In this document: piece after piece, positions 10,186 to 20,144 of the stretch
Layout of the letters: each line of letters opens with the position of its first letter
How positions within the stretch are numbered: the first letter of the stretch is position 1
Assembly: GCF_009938165.1 (NCBI RefSeq)
Contig: NZ_AP019649.1
Coordinates: 930,001-994,000 of the forward strand
Source: Vibrio taketomensis
GTDB taxonomy: Bacteria; Pseudomonadota; Gammaproteobacteria; Enterobacterales; Vibrionaceae
Direction: 5' to 3'
DNA length: 64,000 bases
The notes under the pieces: model-generated
Told to the model about the DNA's origin: nothing
The model's input: only the letters and a program-made list of their open reading frames with translations
The model's database searches: none
Made by a program: the position numbers and the translations under genes

Positions 10186-11415
10186 ATGAAAAATACGTTT
10201 GACCATGCGTTACCTAACGCAGAAGGCTATTTTGGCGAATATGGCGGCAGTTTTATTCCACAAGAGCTGCAAAAAGTTATGGATGATATTACTGCTGCGT
10301 ACAATGAATGCCGACAAGATCCTGAGTTTCAGGCCGAGCTTGCACGGTTGTATAAGCATTTTGTTGGTCGCCCAAGTCCGATTTTTCATGCTCAAAACCT
10401 GTCTAAAAAATATGGCGCTGATATTTATCTTAAGCGCGAAGATCTTAACCATACTGGTGCACACAAAATTAACCACTGCTTGGGTGAAGCGCTACTGGGT
10501 AAGCGTATGGGTAAGAAAAAACTCATTGCTGAAACGGGAGCAGGGCAGCATGGTGTTGCTTTAGCGACGGCCGCCGCTTTAGTTGGTCTAGAGTGTGACA
10601 TCTATATGGGTGAGGTCGATATCGCTAAAGAGCATCCAAACGTTGTACGTATGCGTATTTTGGGAGCCAATGTAATTCCAGCTACTCATGGGCGTAAAAC
10701 CCTCAAGGAAGCCGTAGATGCCGCATTTGAAGCCTATCTTAAAGACCCGATCAATCAACTCTATGCGATTGGTTCTGTAGTTGGTCCTCATCCATTCCCA
10801 ATGATGGTTCGTGATTTTCAATCAATCATCGGCAATGAAGCGCGCGTTCAATTCCAAGAAATGACGGGTAAGTTGCCCGATAATCTCGTCGCATGTGTGG
10901 GTGGTGGCTCAAATGCGATGGGCTTGTTTAGCGCATTTTTGGATGATAAAGACGTTGCGATACATGGTGTTGAGCCTGCGGGTCGTTCTCTCACTGAAGT
11001 CGGCGAACACGCGGCGACTTTATCGCTAGGTGAGCCAGGTATCATGCATGGCTTTAAATCGTACATGCTGAAAGATGAGGCTGGCGAGCCACAAGAGGTT
11101 TATTCGGTTGCGAGTGGCTTGGATTATCCGGCAGTGGGCCCACAACACAGTTATCTTAAAGATCTTGGCCGCGTTCACTATGGTACAGCCAACGATAATG
11201 AATCGATCGATGCCTTTTTCGAATTGTCACGATTGGAGGGGATTATTCCAGCGATTGAATCCTCCCATGCGGTCGCTTATGCGCTTAAACTTGCCAAGCA
11301 GGGTGTGAAAGGATCAATGTTGATTAACCTCTCTGGACGCGGTGATAAAGACATCGATTTTGTTGTTCAGCATTACGGTAAAGACTACGGTATCGAATCT
11401 TTGGTTCAAGCGTAG
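10186..11415 (+). CDS. Orphan tryptophan synthase beta chain paralogue
   Basis: The 409-residue protein is a PLP enzyme of the TrpB family, which makes L-tryptophan from indole and serine. The PLP lysine is in HTGAHKINH near residue 92, the catalytic glutamate in AETGAGQHG near residue 114, and the cofactor phosphate loop is GGGSNAMG near 237. It is not next to trpA or any trp gene; its neighbours are torA and a nitroreductase, and it has its own terminator. Compared with typical TrpB it differs where the canonical protein has an AAGPHPYP-like segment (here VVGPHPFP) and in [10 protein letters not shown] where TrpB usually reads GRADYVSITDD. It is probably a second TrpB that salvages indole, which many vibrios make with tryptophanase. 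Another beta-replacement activity cannot be ruled out. Confidence 0.75.
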   Translation: MKNTFDHALPNAEGYFGEYGGSFIPQELQKVMDDITAAYNECRQDPEFQAELARLYKHFVGRPSPIFHAQNLSKKYGADIYLKREDLNHTGAHKINHCLGEALLGKRMGKKKLIAETGAGQHGVALATAAALVGLECDIYMGEVDIAKEHPNVVRMRILGANVIPATHGRKTLKEAVDAAFEAYLKDPINQLYAIGSVVGPHPFPMMVRDFQSIIGNEARVQFQEMTGKLPDNLVACVGGGSNAMGLFSAFLDDKDVAIHGVEPAGRSLTEVGEHAATLSLGEPGIMHGFKSYMLKDEAGEPQEVYSVASGLDYPAVGPQHSYLKDLGRVHYGTANDNESIDAFFELSRLEGIIPAIESSHAVAYALKLAKQGVKGSMLINLSGRGDKDIDFVVQHYGKDYGIESLVQA

Positions 11416-11435
11416 TGGTTTATTGAGATAAACGA

Positions 11436-11460
11436 AAGCTGACACCAAGTCAGCTTTTTT
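11436..11460 (+). terminator. Terminator after the orphan trpB
   Basis: AAAGCTGAC and GTCAGCTTT pair around ACCAA and run into T residues. Confidence 0.85.
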
Positions 11461-11519
11461 ACCTAAAGCATCGGTATTCGTTATGTTTTAGATAGAAAAC
11501 AGCGAATAAAGGATACGAG

Positions 11520-12068
11520 ATGGATGCATTAGAACTATTACTTAACCGTCGTTCCATTGCACGGCTCAGTGCTCCCGCCCCTGAAGGGTTGGCGTTAGAA
11601 AACATCATTCGAGCGGGACTGCGAGCGCCCGATCACGGTGGGTTAACCCCTTGGCGTTTTGTCATTGCTCAAGGGCAAGGCTTGCAGAAGTTGGCGGATA
11701 TTTTGATTAAAGCGGCGCAAGCGAGTGATAGTGAACAAGCGGTTGTTGACAAGGTTAGCCAAGCGCCATTTCGAGCTCCGATGGTGATTACGGTGATCGC
11801 CAAGGTGACACCTCATGACAAGGTTCCGCCCCTTGAGCAATATTTATCTGCCGGTTGTGCCGCTCAATCGATGCAAATGGCGGCTGTCGCGCAGGGTTTT
11901 CAAGGTTTTTGGCGTTCAGGAAAATGGATGTTCGATGACAACGTTCGTCAAGCGTTTGGCTTGCAAGGCGATGATCAAATCGTCGGATTTCTCTATTTAG
12001 GTACGCCGGGCTGCACACCAATGAAAGTCCCAGAGCGAGATTTGACGAAGTTTGTTGAGTTTCTGTAG
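11520..12068 (+). CDS. ydjA: YdjA-type NAD(P)H nitroreductase
   Basis: This 182-residue protein is a small FMN-dependent nitroreductase of the YdjA type, whose natural substrate is not known. The FMN-binding start LLLNRRSIARLSAP and the segment LRAPDHGGLTPWRFVI are characteristic, as is the C-terminal DDQIVGFLYLGTP. The length equals E. coli YdjA (183). It is a single gene between two terminators, 104 bases after the orphan trpB. Confidence 0.88.
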   Translation: MDALELLLNRRSIARLSAPAPEGLALENIIRAGLRAPDHGGLTPWRFVIAQGQGLQKLADILIKAAQASDSEQAVVDKVSQAPFRAPMVITVIAKVTPHDKVPPLEQYLSAGCAAQSMQMAAVAQGFQGFWRSGKWMFDDNVRQAFGLQGDDQIVGFLYLGTPGCTPMKVPERDLTKFVEFL

Positions 12069-12095
12069 TAAGGGAACGTTAACGCGTAGACAAGA

Positions 12096-12124
12096 AAAAA
12101 GCTTGGGTTAGCCCAAGCTTTTTG
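12096..12124. terminator. Bidirectional terminator between ydjA and aphB
   Basis: AAAAAGCTTGGG and CCCAAGCTTTTT pair around TTAG, giving T-runs on both strands for the two convergent genes. Confidence 0.9.
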
Positions 12125-12140
12125 TATTTAGAGATATCGA

Positions 12141-13016
12141 TTAGTGAATGTTGTAGGCAATCACAAAGTCGATAAATAAGCGTACTTTTTCCGGCAAATG
12201 GTCTTTGTGGTTGTACAGCATGTAGATGTCACGCGGGTTTGCGCTCCAGTCTCGCAGTACTTGCACCAAGCTTCCATCGTCAATAAATTCGCGGATCATC
12301 ACGTCAGGCATTAGAGTAATACCTAGACCTTCTGAACAAGCGCTGCGTACGACATTTAATGCACTGGCTTGAAAACGTCCTTTATCGTTGTTAATCACAA
12401 CTTCGCCGCTTTCATTGATTAACTGCCACTTCAACAGTGGGTGGCCTTTAAGCAATGAATGCGAATGTAGCTCTTCAGCATGTGAAGGTGCTGAGCATTT
12501 CGCTAAGTATTCGGGACTTGCGACTAAAATATCTTTAACGGCGCTGATTTTACGCGCGATAAGGCTTGAGTCACGTTGTGGGCCGACGCGAAAAATTACA
12601 TCCCACTCAGTTGGGTCGAGTTGATCTGCATGATTGCTGGTGGTCAGTTCAATGCTAATGTCCGGGTAACGGCGCATAAAGTCATTAAACATCGGCATCA
12701 TCATACGTTTTGTCAGATTTGAAGGCGAAGAGATGCGAATTTTACCTGAAGCTCCGCGACATTCATCGGAGATTTCTTCGGTAACATTCGACAATCTTTG
12801 CAGTAGAGGTGAACATTCATTGAAGAATCTTTCCCCTGCTTCGGTCAGTGACAGTTTTCTCGCATGACGATTTAACAATCGTAGATTTAATGAATCCTCT
12901 AAAGCTTGGATACGTCGCGTAATCGTTGCAACAGGAATCATGGTTTTTCGTGATGTTGCAGTGTAGCTCCCATTTTCGACAACCAATCGAAACAGGTTTA
13001 GGTCATCTAATTTCAT
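12141..13016 (-). CDS. aphB: LysR-family transcriptional regulator AphB
   Basis: AphB is a LysR-type activator; in V. cholerae it responds to low pH and low oxygen and, with AphA, turns on tcpPH. The 291-residue protein has the winged helix at residues 1-60 (DLNLFRLVVENGSYTATSRK, TITRRIQALEDSLNLRLLNR) and a ligand-binding domain from about 90. I chose the ATG at 13016 because LysR proteins start a few residues before the DLNLF helix; an in-frame ATG ten codons upstream is less likely. Synteny with the RssB-like gene, ybaN, apt, dnaX, ybaB and recR matches V. cholerae aphB. In vibrios outside V. cholerae it has wider acid, redox and virulence roles. Confidence 0.88.
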   Translation of the reverse strand: MKLDDLNLFRLVVENGSYTATSRKTMIPVATITRRIQALEDSLNLRLLNRHARKLSLTEAGERFFNECSPLLQRLSNVTEEISDECRGASGKIRISSPSNLTKRMMMPMFNDFMRRYPDISIELTTSNHADQLDPTEWDVIFRVGPQRDSSLIARKISAVKDILVASPEYLAKCSAPSHAEELHSHSLLKGHPLLKWQLINESGEVVINNDKGRFQASALNVVRSACSEGLGITLMPDVMIREFIDDGSLVQVLRDWSANPRDIYMLYNHKDHLPEKVRLFIDFVIAYNIH

Positions 13017-13253
13017 CTTCAGGACACATTTTTTAACGAATTGCACTAATTTATATTGTTCACACTTGTCAAAGATTGAGACACATCAACAAGTAATGAG
13101 ATCTTATGTTATTTTGGAATTGCAAAATATGCAATTATCCTGCGAATTTACCTGGTTTGTATAAAAGCATGTTCGCGACTAAGGTAAGAGAAGCGATTTA
13201 TAAATATAACAATAGTAAAATTTTTTCACCTAGTGGGCATGAGAGGCGATTCA

Positions 13254-14353
13254 ATGCAAAACATTTCAGACTCGCAAACTTCCCCGTCATGTTCGGTGGC
13301 TTCGCAAAGTAAATGCGTTTTGCTAGTAGATGATGACCCAGTCTTTCGCAGTATCACCAGTGCGTGTTTGGCCGCCCAAGGTTACGAGGTAATAGAAGCA
13401 GAAGATGGCTTGGAAGGTTTGAAAGTCCTTCGTGATAACGAACCAGATATCATAATTTGTGATTTAGCGATGCCAGTACTTAATGGTGTCGAATTTGTTG
13501 AAGAGGTAAGCACTGCTTATCCTTCACTGCCGATGATCGTGGTATCCGCGACCGAAAGCATTTCTGATGTAGCCCGTGTTGTAAAATGCGGAATTAAAGA
13601 TTTTTAACCAAACCTATTTCTAATCCCATCAATCTTTTCGAATCGATAGAGAACATATTAGAAGACGCTGACAATCATCTTAGCGACAACAGAGACTTTT
13701 CGAGTCAATGGTTTAGAGTTGATGACAATGAGCTTCCTGAAGAGCAAGAGCTTCATTGGCACCTTGATTACTTGGAGCAAAATCCAAACGCGGCCAAAGA
13801 TTTTCTGTTAGCGTTACTACCGGAGAAAGATACATCACAAGGCAGTTGGAAATGCAGCTATCGGTTGTTTCAATCGACAGACGTTATGCCAGTCGTGTTT
13901 GATTATGCTTGGTTAATGACAGGACAATTTGCGTTCTACTTAATTGATTCTGGCTCTTCAGAGAAAGGCGCATCTACAACCTTGCTTGTTAGGGCTCTGT
14001 TCCATGACTACATTCGTGGACTAAAATCACAAACGGCTAACGTGAGAGATTTAGTTAGAATCATCGAGAAGGGTATGAATTGTATTGAGTGCGCAGAACC
14101 CATTGACGCACTTTTTGGCATCGCGAATGTATCTGACGGTACAATCACCGTGTTACCCGCAGGGCTCGAGATGAGAGTGAGCAACACTAGTGCCGGTTCA
14201 TTACAGTTACAAGCCGGCAGACGTTTAGGCGAACAATGCTCGAGAAATAAAATGGTCTCAGACGTAAGTTTTGATAGCAAATGTAATCTAAACATGAGTT
14301 TGTTAGGCACCAGCAGTTTTGCGTTAGGCATAGTAAATAACTCCCAGAATTAA
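13254..14353 (+). pseudogene. RssB-like response regulator (receiver plus PP2C-like output), frameshifted as assembled
   Basis: The first half (13254-13607) is a receiver domain: KCVLLVDDDPVFRSIT carries the acidic pair, the phospho-acceptor aspartate is in DIIICDLAMPVLNG, and the conserved Ser/Thr is in PMIVVSATES. At 13601-13605 one T is missing; reading six T lets KDF continue as LTKPISNPINLFESIENILE, which includes the missing conserved lysine. The second half (to 14353) resembles the degenerate phosphatase domain of RssB-type proteins. Repaired, the protein has 366 residues. The ATG at 13254 follows GAGAGG. RssB proteins steer RpoS turnover or act as scaffolds, but I cannot say which role applies. 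It is divergent from aphB. Confidence 0.75.
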
Positions 14354-14374
14354 TTAACCTCCCATACTCTTTAC

Positions 14375-14398
14375 AGCAGCGCTATGCGCTGCTTTTTT
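14375..14398 (+). terminator. Terminator after the RssB-like gene
   Basis: AGCAGCGC and GCGCTGCT pair around TAT, followed by six T. Confidence 0.9.
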
Positions 14399-14628
14399 GA
14401 TCGCTGGCGCATTTGTTTCAGTATTATCAAAGTTCCTTAATCTCCAAATACGGCTGCATAGAATCCCAATATAGACGTTAGTTGGGTTGAATAACCTCAC
14501 TGTTCATCAGTGTTTACTGCTCGTTAATTACGCTATAGTGCAATTGTGAAACAATAAATGTGCAAATATTTAACATTGCACCATTTCAGCCCCGATAACT
14601 TCAGCACACAATGTTTAGAGAGAAAGCA

Positions 14629-14760
14629 ATGGCAGACAAAGATTTTAAAGAGCCCTATAATATTTTCTATTTTCTTGGTTTTATCGCAGCACTTTTGATT
14701 CCGACACTTCCAGCAACACTGACTTGGATTCGCGTTTTCAATGAGTATGCTCGATTTTAA
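14629..14760 (+). CDS. Small single-pass membrane protein, 43 residues
   Basis: This short frame (MADKDFKEPYNIFYFLG start) has an acidic N-terminus, one hydrophobic segment (about residues 12-34, FYFLGFIAALLIPTLPATLT) and a basic or aromatic tail. It begins after a purine-rich AGAGAGAAAG ribosome site and ends 24 bases before ybaN, so the two probably share a transcript. I do not recognise a named family. The intact frame, membrane segment and place in a conserved block suggest a real gene. Confidence 0.6.
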   Translation: MADKDFKEPYNIFYFLGFIAALLIPTLPATLTWIRVFNEYARF

Positions 14761-14784
14761 CTAATCTGGAGCTGAGCCATCGTA

Positions 14785-15171
14785 GTGCAACGTTTGTTTC
14801 TGAATTTTATTGGTGGCCTCAGCTTATGTTTAGGATTCCTGGGCATTTTTTTGCCAGTCCTTCCTACGACACCTTTCGTATTGCTTGCTAGTGCGTGCTT
14901 TATGCGCAGCAGTCCAAGCTTTCACCGCTGGTTGAATCAGCATCCTACCTTTGGTCCGATTATCTCTAATTGGCATCAACATCGAGCAGTTACAAGAAAA
15001 GTAAAGTTACGTGGCGTGCTTGCGATGGTGCTCAGTTTTTCGTTTTCTATTTACATTGTTCCCCACAATTGGCTAAAGATTATGCTAATCGTGATGTTGG
15101 TTATCTTGCTTAGCTGGTTTATTCGTTTGCCTGTGATAGAGCACCTTGCTGACCAAGAAGAAAATCACTAA
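14785..15171 (+). CDS. ybaN: YbaN family (DUF454) inner membrane protein
   Basis: The 128-residue protein has the DUF454 signature LGFLGIFLPVLPTTPFVLLA near the start, the segment SSPSFHRWLNQHPTFGPII, and two further hydrophobic stretches around residues 75-112. The start is a GTG at 14785. Its molecular function is unknown. In V. cholerae and E. coli it lies next to apt-dnaX, as here. Confidence 0.88.
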   Translation: MQRLFLNFIGGLSLCLGFLGIFLPVLPTTPFVLLASACFMRSSPSFHRWLNQHPTFGPIISNWHQHRAVTRKVKLRGVLAMVLSFSFSIYIVPHNWLKIMLIVMLVILLSWFIRLPVIEHLADQEENH

Positions 15172-15187
15172 GATTGGCGAGAAGTAT

Positions 15188-15218
15188 GCCCACATATTGA
15201 CGTGGGCGTTTGTTTTTT
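15188..15218 (+). terminator. Terminator after ybaN
   Basis: GCCCACAT-type stem (GCCCAC with GTGGGC) is followed by a T-rich run. Confidence 0.8.
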
Positions 15219-15322
15219 CACCATGGGCTTTTTATGCTTGGATAAGGTGAAAACGAATAATTGCCGTTAAGCGCTCAGCATCTTGCTTTAACGTTTATGC
15301 AGCCAATTTGTAAGAATGAATT

Positions 15323-15868
15323 ATGACAACTGAAACAATTTCTCTGATCAAAGCCAGCATCAAATCTATTCCTGATTACCCTAAAGCAGGCATCCTATTC
15401 CGCGATGTAACTAGCTTGCTAGAAGACGCAAAAGCGTACCAAGCAACCATTCAACTACTTGTAGAAAAATACAAAGACATGGGCTTTACCAAAGTTGTGG
15501 GTACAGAAGCTCGTGGTTTCTTGTTTGGTGCACCTCTAGCACTAGAACTAGGTGTAGGTTTTGTTCCAGTGCGTAAGCCAGGTAAGTTACCTCGTAAAAC
15601 TATCGCACAAACATACGACTTAGAGTACGGTACAGATACTCTAGAAATTCATGTTGATGCTATCAATGAAAATGACAAAGTACTGGTTGTTGATGATTTA
15701 TTAGCGACGGGTGGCACTATTGAAGCAACAACGAAACTGATCCGCCAACTAGGTGGTGAAGTAGAACACGCAGCGTTCATTATCAACCTACCTGAAATCG
15801 GTGGTGATAAGCGCCTAGAAAACCTAGGTCTGAATGTATACAGCATCTGCGAGTTCGAAGGTCACTAA
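15323..15868 (+). CDS. apt: Adenine phosphoribosyltransferase
   Basis: Apt salvages adenine by joining it to PRPP to make AMP. The 181-residue protein has the PRPP-binding motif [13 protein letters not shown] near residue 121, the segment [20 protein letters not shown] near 60, and the flexible loop [11 protein letters not shown]. Only 12 bases separate it from dnaX, so the two are likely co-transcribed, as in E. coli. Confidence 0.95.
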   Translation: MTTETISLIKASIKSIPDYPKAGILFRDVTSLLEDAKAYQATIQLLVEKYKDMGFTKVVGTEARGFLFGAPLALELGVGFVPVRKPGKLPRKTIAQTYDLEYGTDTLEIHVDAINENDKVLVVDDLLATGGTIEATTKLIRQLGGEVEHAAFIINLPEIGGDKRLENLGLNVYSICEFEGH

Positions 15869-15880
15869 TCGGAAGAGTTC

Positions 15881-18022
15881 ATGAGTTATCTTGCCTTAGC
15901 GCGTAAATGGCGACCTAGCAAATTTAATCAAGTGGTGGGTCAAGCCCATGTTTTAACGGCGCTGGAGAATGCTTTAGCGCAAAATCGTCTGCACCATGCT
16001 TACCTGTTTAGTGGTACGCGAGGGGTAGGTAAAACCACTATCGGGCGACTGTTTGCCAAAGGGTTGAACTGTGAGACAGGCATCACCGCTACACCATGTG
16101 GTGAGTGTGATACCTGTCGTGAGATTGACCAAGGTCGCTTTGTTGATTTATTAGAGATCGATGCGGCGTCTCGCACCAAGGTGGAAGATACTCGTGAGCT
16201 TCTTGATAACGTTCAGTACAAACCTGCACGTGGTCGCTTTAAAGTTTACTTGATAGACGAAGTTCACATGCTGTCGCGCCATAGTTTCAACGCGCTGTTG
16301 AAAACTTTGGAAGAGCCACCAGAGTATGTGAAGTTTTTGCTTGCGACGACTGATCCGCAAAAACTGCCAGTGACGATTCTTTCGCGCTGTTTACAGTTCC
16401 ATCTAAAACCAATCAGTGTCGATAATATTCGTGACCAACTTGAGCATGTTTTGAATCATGAACAAGTAGGTTTTGAGCCGCGAGCTTTAGGTATGATCGC
16501 ACATGCTGCCGACGGCAGTATGCGTGATGCGCTGAGCTTGACGGATCAAGCCATTGCCTTAGGTAATGGTCAAGTTGCGACTGAGCTTGTGAGCCACATG
16601 CTGGGCACGCTCGATACCGACCAAGCACTGCATCTTCTTGATGCCATTGCTTCCAAGCAACCTCAAGTAGCAATGGATTCGATTGAGCGTTTAGCGCAAA
16701 ACGGCGTTGAGTGGGATGGTTTACTTAACCAACTCGCTGCTCAATTGCACCGTATCGCCATGTACCAAGCGCTACCCGCGACGTTGGACAAAGGGCAACC
16801 GGATGCAGAAAAAGTTGAGTTACTTGCTAATGCACTGTCACCACAAGATATTCAGCTTTATTACCAGATTGCACTAAAAGGCCGTCAGGACCTGACGTTT
16901 GCACCTTCTGAGCGTGTTGGCTTGGAAATGGTTGTGTTGCGTATGATGGCATTCCGTCCTGCGCCAATCAGCAGTAATGTGATTTCTACTGATACGGCAT
17001 CAGCAACGACAGTTCAAACTGCGAACAATGCGCAAGCTTTGCCAACTTCGACTAATGCCCCAGTCCAATCTGCTGCGCCGTCACGTATGTCTGCGCCGAC
17101 CGCTCAGACAAGCGCTCAAACGCCAGCGAATTCGATTCCAATGAGTTCAGCGCCTGTCGCAGACTCTCGCCCGACACCACCACCGATGCCGACAGATTAC
17201 GATTTGCCGCCAGCGCCTGATGGTTATGACGATAATTACTACGATGCACCAATGCCATCAACGGCGCCCCAATCGATGCCAGCTCCTGAGCCTCAAGCTC
17301 AGCCACAGGCTGCGCGTCCATCAATTGGTGGTTTGCGTCATCAACTGCGTTCACAGCGTAGTGGGCAGACAACAAATGGTGGTCCATCACTAAAAAAGGC
17401 TGAATCGGCATCTGCAAAGAAAGAGTCAGTGCTTGATCGCGTCGCTCAAAAGCACGCGGGAGGCAGGCAGGTGCCGGCATACAAATCTGCTCCAGTAGAA
17501 GAGGAGCAGAAAGAAGAAGCCTATCGCTGGAAACCTATGTCGCCTCAGGCTGAAAAGGTCAAAAATGAGTTAACGCCGACGCAAATCAAGCAGGCGCTAG
17601 AGCATGAAAAGACACCTGAAATGGCTAAAAAGCTGGTTGATGAATCCTTAGCGCAAAGTGCTTGGGCTGCATTGATCGCAGAGCTAAACACGGCTAAGTT
17701 AGTCGAACAGTTAGCGCTAAACTCGTTTTATGAGAAAGATGGCTCAAGCATTTTGCTGACGTTGAGACCTCAACAAGCGCACTTGAACACTGATCGCGCG
17801 CAAGCAGAGTTGCTCGCCGCACTGAATGATCATTTAGGTGAAACTTGCCATTTAAGTGTGGAAGTGGGTGATAAAGGGCAAACGCCATTAGAGCTGCGAG
17901 AAACACTTTATCAAGGCAAGCTTCAGCAAGCTTTTGACAGTTTAGAACACGATCCTCATGTTCAATTTTTCGAACGCCGCTTTGCTGCGGAGTTAGATAA
18001 CGAGAGTGTGAGACCAATTTAG
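15881..18022 (+). CDS. dnaX: DNA polymerase III subunits tau and gamma
   Basis: DnaX is the motor of the clamp loader. Full-length tau (713 residues) also binds the replicase core and DnaB helicase. The Walker A motif HAYLFSGTRGVGKTT is near residue 45, the zinc module (CETGITATPCGECDTC) near 64-79, the Walker B LIDEVHML near 124, and the sensor SRC near 168. A proline/alanine-rich linker occupies about 370-480, followed by the tau-specific C-terminal domains. An A AAA AAG slippery site at 17392-17398 is in the right phase for a -1 shift, giving a gamma form of about 507 residues. Confidence 0.95.
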   Translation: MSYLALARKWRPSKFNQVVGQAHVLTALENALAQNRLHHAYLFSGTRGVGKTTIGRLFAKGLNCETGITATPCGECDTCREIDQGRFVDLLEIDAASRTKVEDTRELLDNVQYKPARGRFKVYLIDEVHMLSRHSFNALLKTLEEPPEYVKFLLATTDPQKLPVTILSRCLQFHLKPISVDNIRDQLEHVLNHEQVGFEPRALGMIAHAADGSMRDALSLTDQAIALGNGQVATELVSHMLGTLDTDQALHLLDAIASKQPQVAMDSIERLAQNGVEWDGLLNQLAAQLHRIAMYQALPATLDKGQPDAEKVELLANALSPQDIQLYYQIALKGRQDLTFAPSERVGLEMVVLRMMAFRPAPISSNVISTDTASATTVQTANNAQALPTSTNAPVQSAAPSRMSAPTAQTSAQTPANSIPMSSAPVADSRPTPPPMPTDYDLPPAPDGYDDNYYDAPMPSTAPQSMPAPEPQAQPQAARPSIGGLRHQLRSQRSGQTTNGGPSLKKAESASAKKESVLDRVAQKHAGGRQVPAYKSAPVEEEQKEEAYRWKPMSPQAEKVKNELTPTQIKQALEHEKTPEMAKKLVDESLAQSAWAALIAELNTAKLVEQLALNSFYEKDGSSILLTLRPQQAHLNTDRAQAELLAALNDHLGETCHLSVEVGDKGQTPLELRETLYQGKLQQAFDSLEHDPHVQFFERRFAAELDNESVRPI
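17392..17432 (+). promoter_or_regulatory. Programmed -1 ribosomal frameshift signal in dnaX
   Basis: The heptamer A AAA AAG (17392-17398) is read in phase as CTA AAA AAG. Slipping back one base gives AAA AAA GGC TGA, so the shifted frame adds one glycine and stops at 17401-17403. E. coli dnaX has the same design (one residue, then TGA). Downstream, GCATCTG and CAGTGC (17408-17432) can form a short bulged stem, weaker than the E. coli pseudoknot-like stem. Confidence 0.75.
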
Positions 18023-18119
18023 GGTTGAAAATAACGCGTTTTAACCCCATTAATGATTAAAACCACAAGTCATCAGCAATACCTATTCGGCGTTGCTGAG
18101 CATAACCAGAGAGATAAAC

Positions 18120-18449
18120 ATGTTTGGTAAAGGCGGTATGGGCAACCTGATGAAGCAAGCCCAGCAAATGCAAGAACGCATGCAAAAGCTTCAAGAAGAA
18201 ATCGCAAATATGGAAGTAACAGGTGAGTCAGGTGCTGGCCTAGTTAAAATTACTATCACTGGTAGCCATAGCGTACGTCGTGTTGACATTGACGAGAGTC
18301 TAATGGAAGACGACAAAGAGATGCTTGAAGATCTAATCGCAGCGGCATTCAACGACGCAGCGCGTCGCGTAGAAGAAACGCAAAAAGAAAAAATGGCTCA
18401 AGTGACTGGCGGTATGCAACTACCACCAGGCATGAAAATGCCATTCTAA
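18120..18449 (+). CDS. ybaB: YbaB/EbfC nucleoid-associated protein
   Basis: This 109-residue DNA-binding protein of the YbaB/EbfC family starts [18 protein letters not shown], the standard beginning, followed by a long helix ([14 protein letters not shown]), the beta-sheet core with [11 protein letters not shown], and a C-terminal glycine/methionine/proline tail. I use the ATG at 18120, as the upstream in-frame ATG adds an atypical stretch. It sits between dnaX and recR, as in most proteobacteria. Confidence 0.93.
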   Translation: MFGKGGMGNLMKQAQQMQERMQKLQEEIANMEVTGESGAGLVKITITGSHSVRRVDIDESLMEDDKEMLEDLIAAAFNDAARRVEETQKEKMAQVTGGMQLPPGMKMPF

Positions 18450-18465
18450 TCGGCAAGGTTAGTAC

Positions 18466-19065
18466 ATGCGCACCAGTCATATGCTGGAGCAATTGATGGA
18501 GGCCTTACGTTGCTTACCTGGGGTTGGCCCCAAGTCAGCGCAGCGTATGGCCTTTCATTTGTTACAGCGAGACAGAAAAGGCGGGCTGCAACTGGCTGAC
18601 GCCTTAGCCAAAGCGATGACTGAAATCGGTCACTGCAATGAATGTCGTACCTTTACTGAAGAAGATGTTTGCCATATTTGTACCAATCCTAAACGTCAGG
18701 AAAATGGACAAATGTGTGTGGTGGAAAGCCCTGCAGATATCGCTGCTGTTGAAGCTACCGGTCAGTTTTCTGGTCGTTACTTCGTACTGATGGGGCACCT
18801 ATCGCCTCTCGATGGTATTGGTCCTAGTGACATCGGTTTAGATGTTCTGGATTATCGTCTACGTCGTGGGGATGTGAGTGAGGTTATTCTTGCTACCAAC
18901 CCAACCGTAGAAGGTGAAGCGACTGCTCAATACATCGCTGAGCTATGCCGTGAGCATCAAGTTGACGCAAGCCGAATCGCCCATGGCGTTCCTGTTGGTG
19001 GTGAGCTTGAGTTAGTTGATGGTACGACACTATCGCACTCATTACTTGGCCGTCATAAGCTTTGA
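18466..19065 (+). CDS. recR: Recombination mediator protein RecR
   Basis: RecR acts with RecF and RecO to load RecA at gaps. The 199-residue protein shows the helix-hairpin-helix [20 protein letters not shown] (residues 11-30), a four-cysteine zinc finger ([16 protein letters not shown], about 57-72), and a Toprim domain ([26 protein letters not shown]). It begins 16 bases after ybaB. Confidence 0.95.
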   Translation: MRTSHMLEQLMEALRCLPGVGPKSAQRMAFHLLQRDRKGGLQLADALAKAMTEIGHCNECRTFTEEDVCHICTNPKRQENGQMCVVESPADIAAVEATGQFSGRYFVLMGHLSPLDGIGPSDIGLDVLDYRLRRGDVSEVILATNPTVEGEATAQYIAELCREHQVDASRIAHGVPVGGELELVDGTTLSHSLLGRHKL

Positions 19066-19070
19066 AAATA

Positions 19071-19097
19071 AACCGCCGTTGATGGCGGTTTATTTTT
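19071..19097 (+). terminator. Terminator after recR
   Basis: AACCGCC and GGCGGTT pair around GTTGAT, followed by TATTTTTAT. Confidence 0.75.
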
Positions 19098-19168
19098 ATG
19101 TGCGATGATCAATCATCTGTATCGATCTAAGCATCGTCATTCCACACTTCACGTTAGCGTTTCTGATG

Positions 19169-19861
19169 TTATGCTTCTTTACCTGCAATCGCCTTATAAA
19201 CGATAGCCCCTAAGATACCGCCAATGATCGGTGCAACCCAGAATAGCCATAGTTGGCTGACAGCCCAATCCCCAACGTAGATAGCGACGCCGGTACTACG
19301 AGCAGGATTAACAGAGGTATTGGTGACTGGAATCGAAATAAGGTGAATAAGAGTTAGGCATAAACCAATCGCCAAGGGTGCAAAGCCTTGGGGCGCTCTA
19401 GCATCGGTTGACCCCATCACGACGATTAAGAACATCATGGTTAACACGATTTCGCTTACTAAGGCTGCGATGAGGGAGTATTGACCTGGAGAGTGTTCGC
19501 CATAGCCATTTGCGGCAAATCCAGAGCCTACCACGTCAAATCCTGCTTGCCCGGTAGCGATAACGTACAAAACCCCACCGGCAATAATACCGCCAATGAC
19601 TTGAGCGATAATGTAGGGAAGCACGTCCTTGGCATCAAACCTGCCGCCAGCCCACAAACCGATGGTGATCGCTGGGTTTAAATGACAACCAGAGATATGC
19701 CCAATAGCGTACGCCATCGTGACCACTGTTAAACCAAAAGCAAGCGAAACACCTAATAATCCAATTCCAATATCAGGAAACCCAGCGGCTAATACTGCAC
19801 TGCCACACCCACCTAAAACTAACCAGAAGGTACCAAATAATTCTGCTATGTATTTATTCAT
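19169..19861 (-). CDS. aqpZ: Aquaporin Z
   Basis: The 230-residue inner-membrane water channel has six membrane helices and the two half-helix motifs HLNPAIT (about residue 62) and SVNPARS (about residue 184). The AqpZ-type N-terminus ([20 protein letters not shown]) and the selectivity region [11 protein letters not shown] point to a water channel rather than GlpF. It is a single gene, convergent with recR. Confidence 0.93.
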   Translation of the reverse strand: MNKYIAELFGTFWLVLGGCGSAVLAAGFPDIGIGLLGVSLAFGLTVVTMAYAIGHISGCHLNPAITIGLWAGGRFDAKDVLPYIIAQVIGGIIAGGVLYVIATGQAGFDVVGSGFAANGYGEHSPGQYSLIAALVSEIVLTMMFLIVVMGSTDARAPQGFAPLAIGLCLTLIHLISIPVTNTSVNPARSTGVAIYVGDWAVSQLWLFWVAPIIGGILGAIVYKAIAGKEA

Positions 19862-20144
19862 TTTGACTGTGTCCTCTTTCAGAGTTCTAGCTGAACATAG
19901 TCAAAGATCACACAAGTTGCGTAATGTGAAAGGGAATTTGTGCGAAACAAGTGAAGGCAGTATGCGAGATCAGTTTTGATTACTGTGTGGATTATTTATC
20001 TCAAAAATAATTGAAAAATTGATCTGCATAGCACTGTTGTTGATCGATTTAGCTTTATTTTTTTCGTTAAAATGAGAGATTATCGCGACGTTGAAATAAA
20101 ACTCAGCAAAGTTGAGTAAAAATAAAATGTATATGAGGAATACC

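Noticed and set aside
14498..14512. CACTG-TTCAT-CAGTG palindrome with a TorR-like core
   Set aside because: It lies upstream of a small membrane gene with no tor link; one weak match is not enough.
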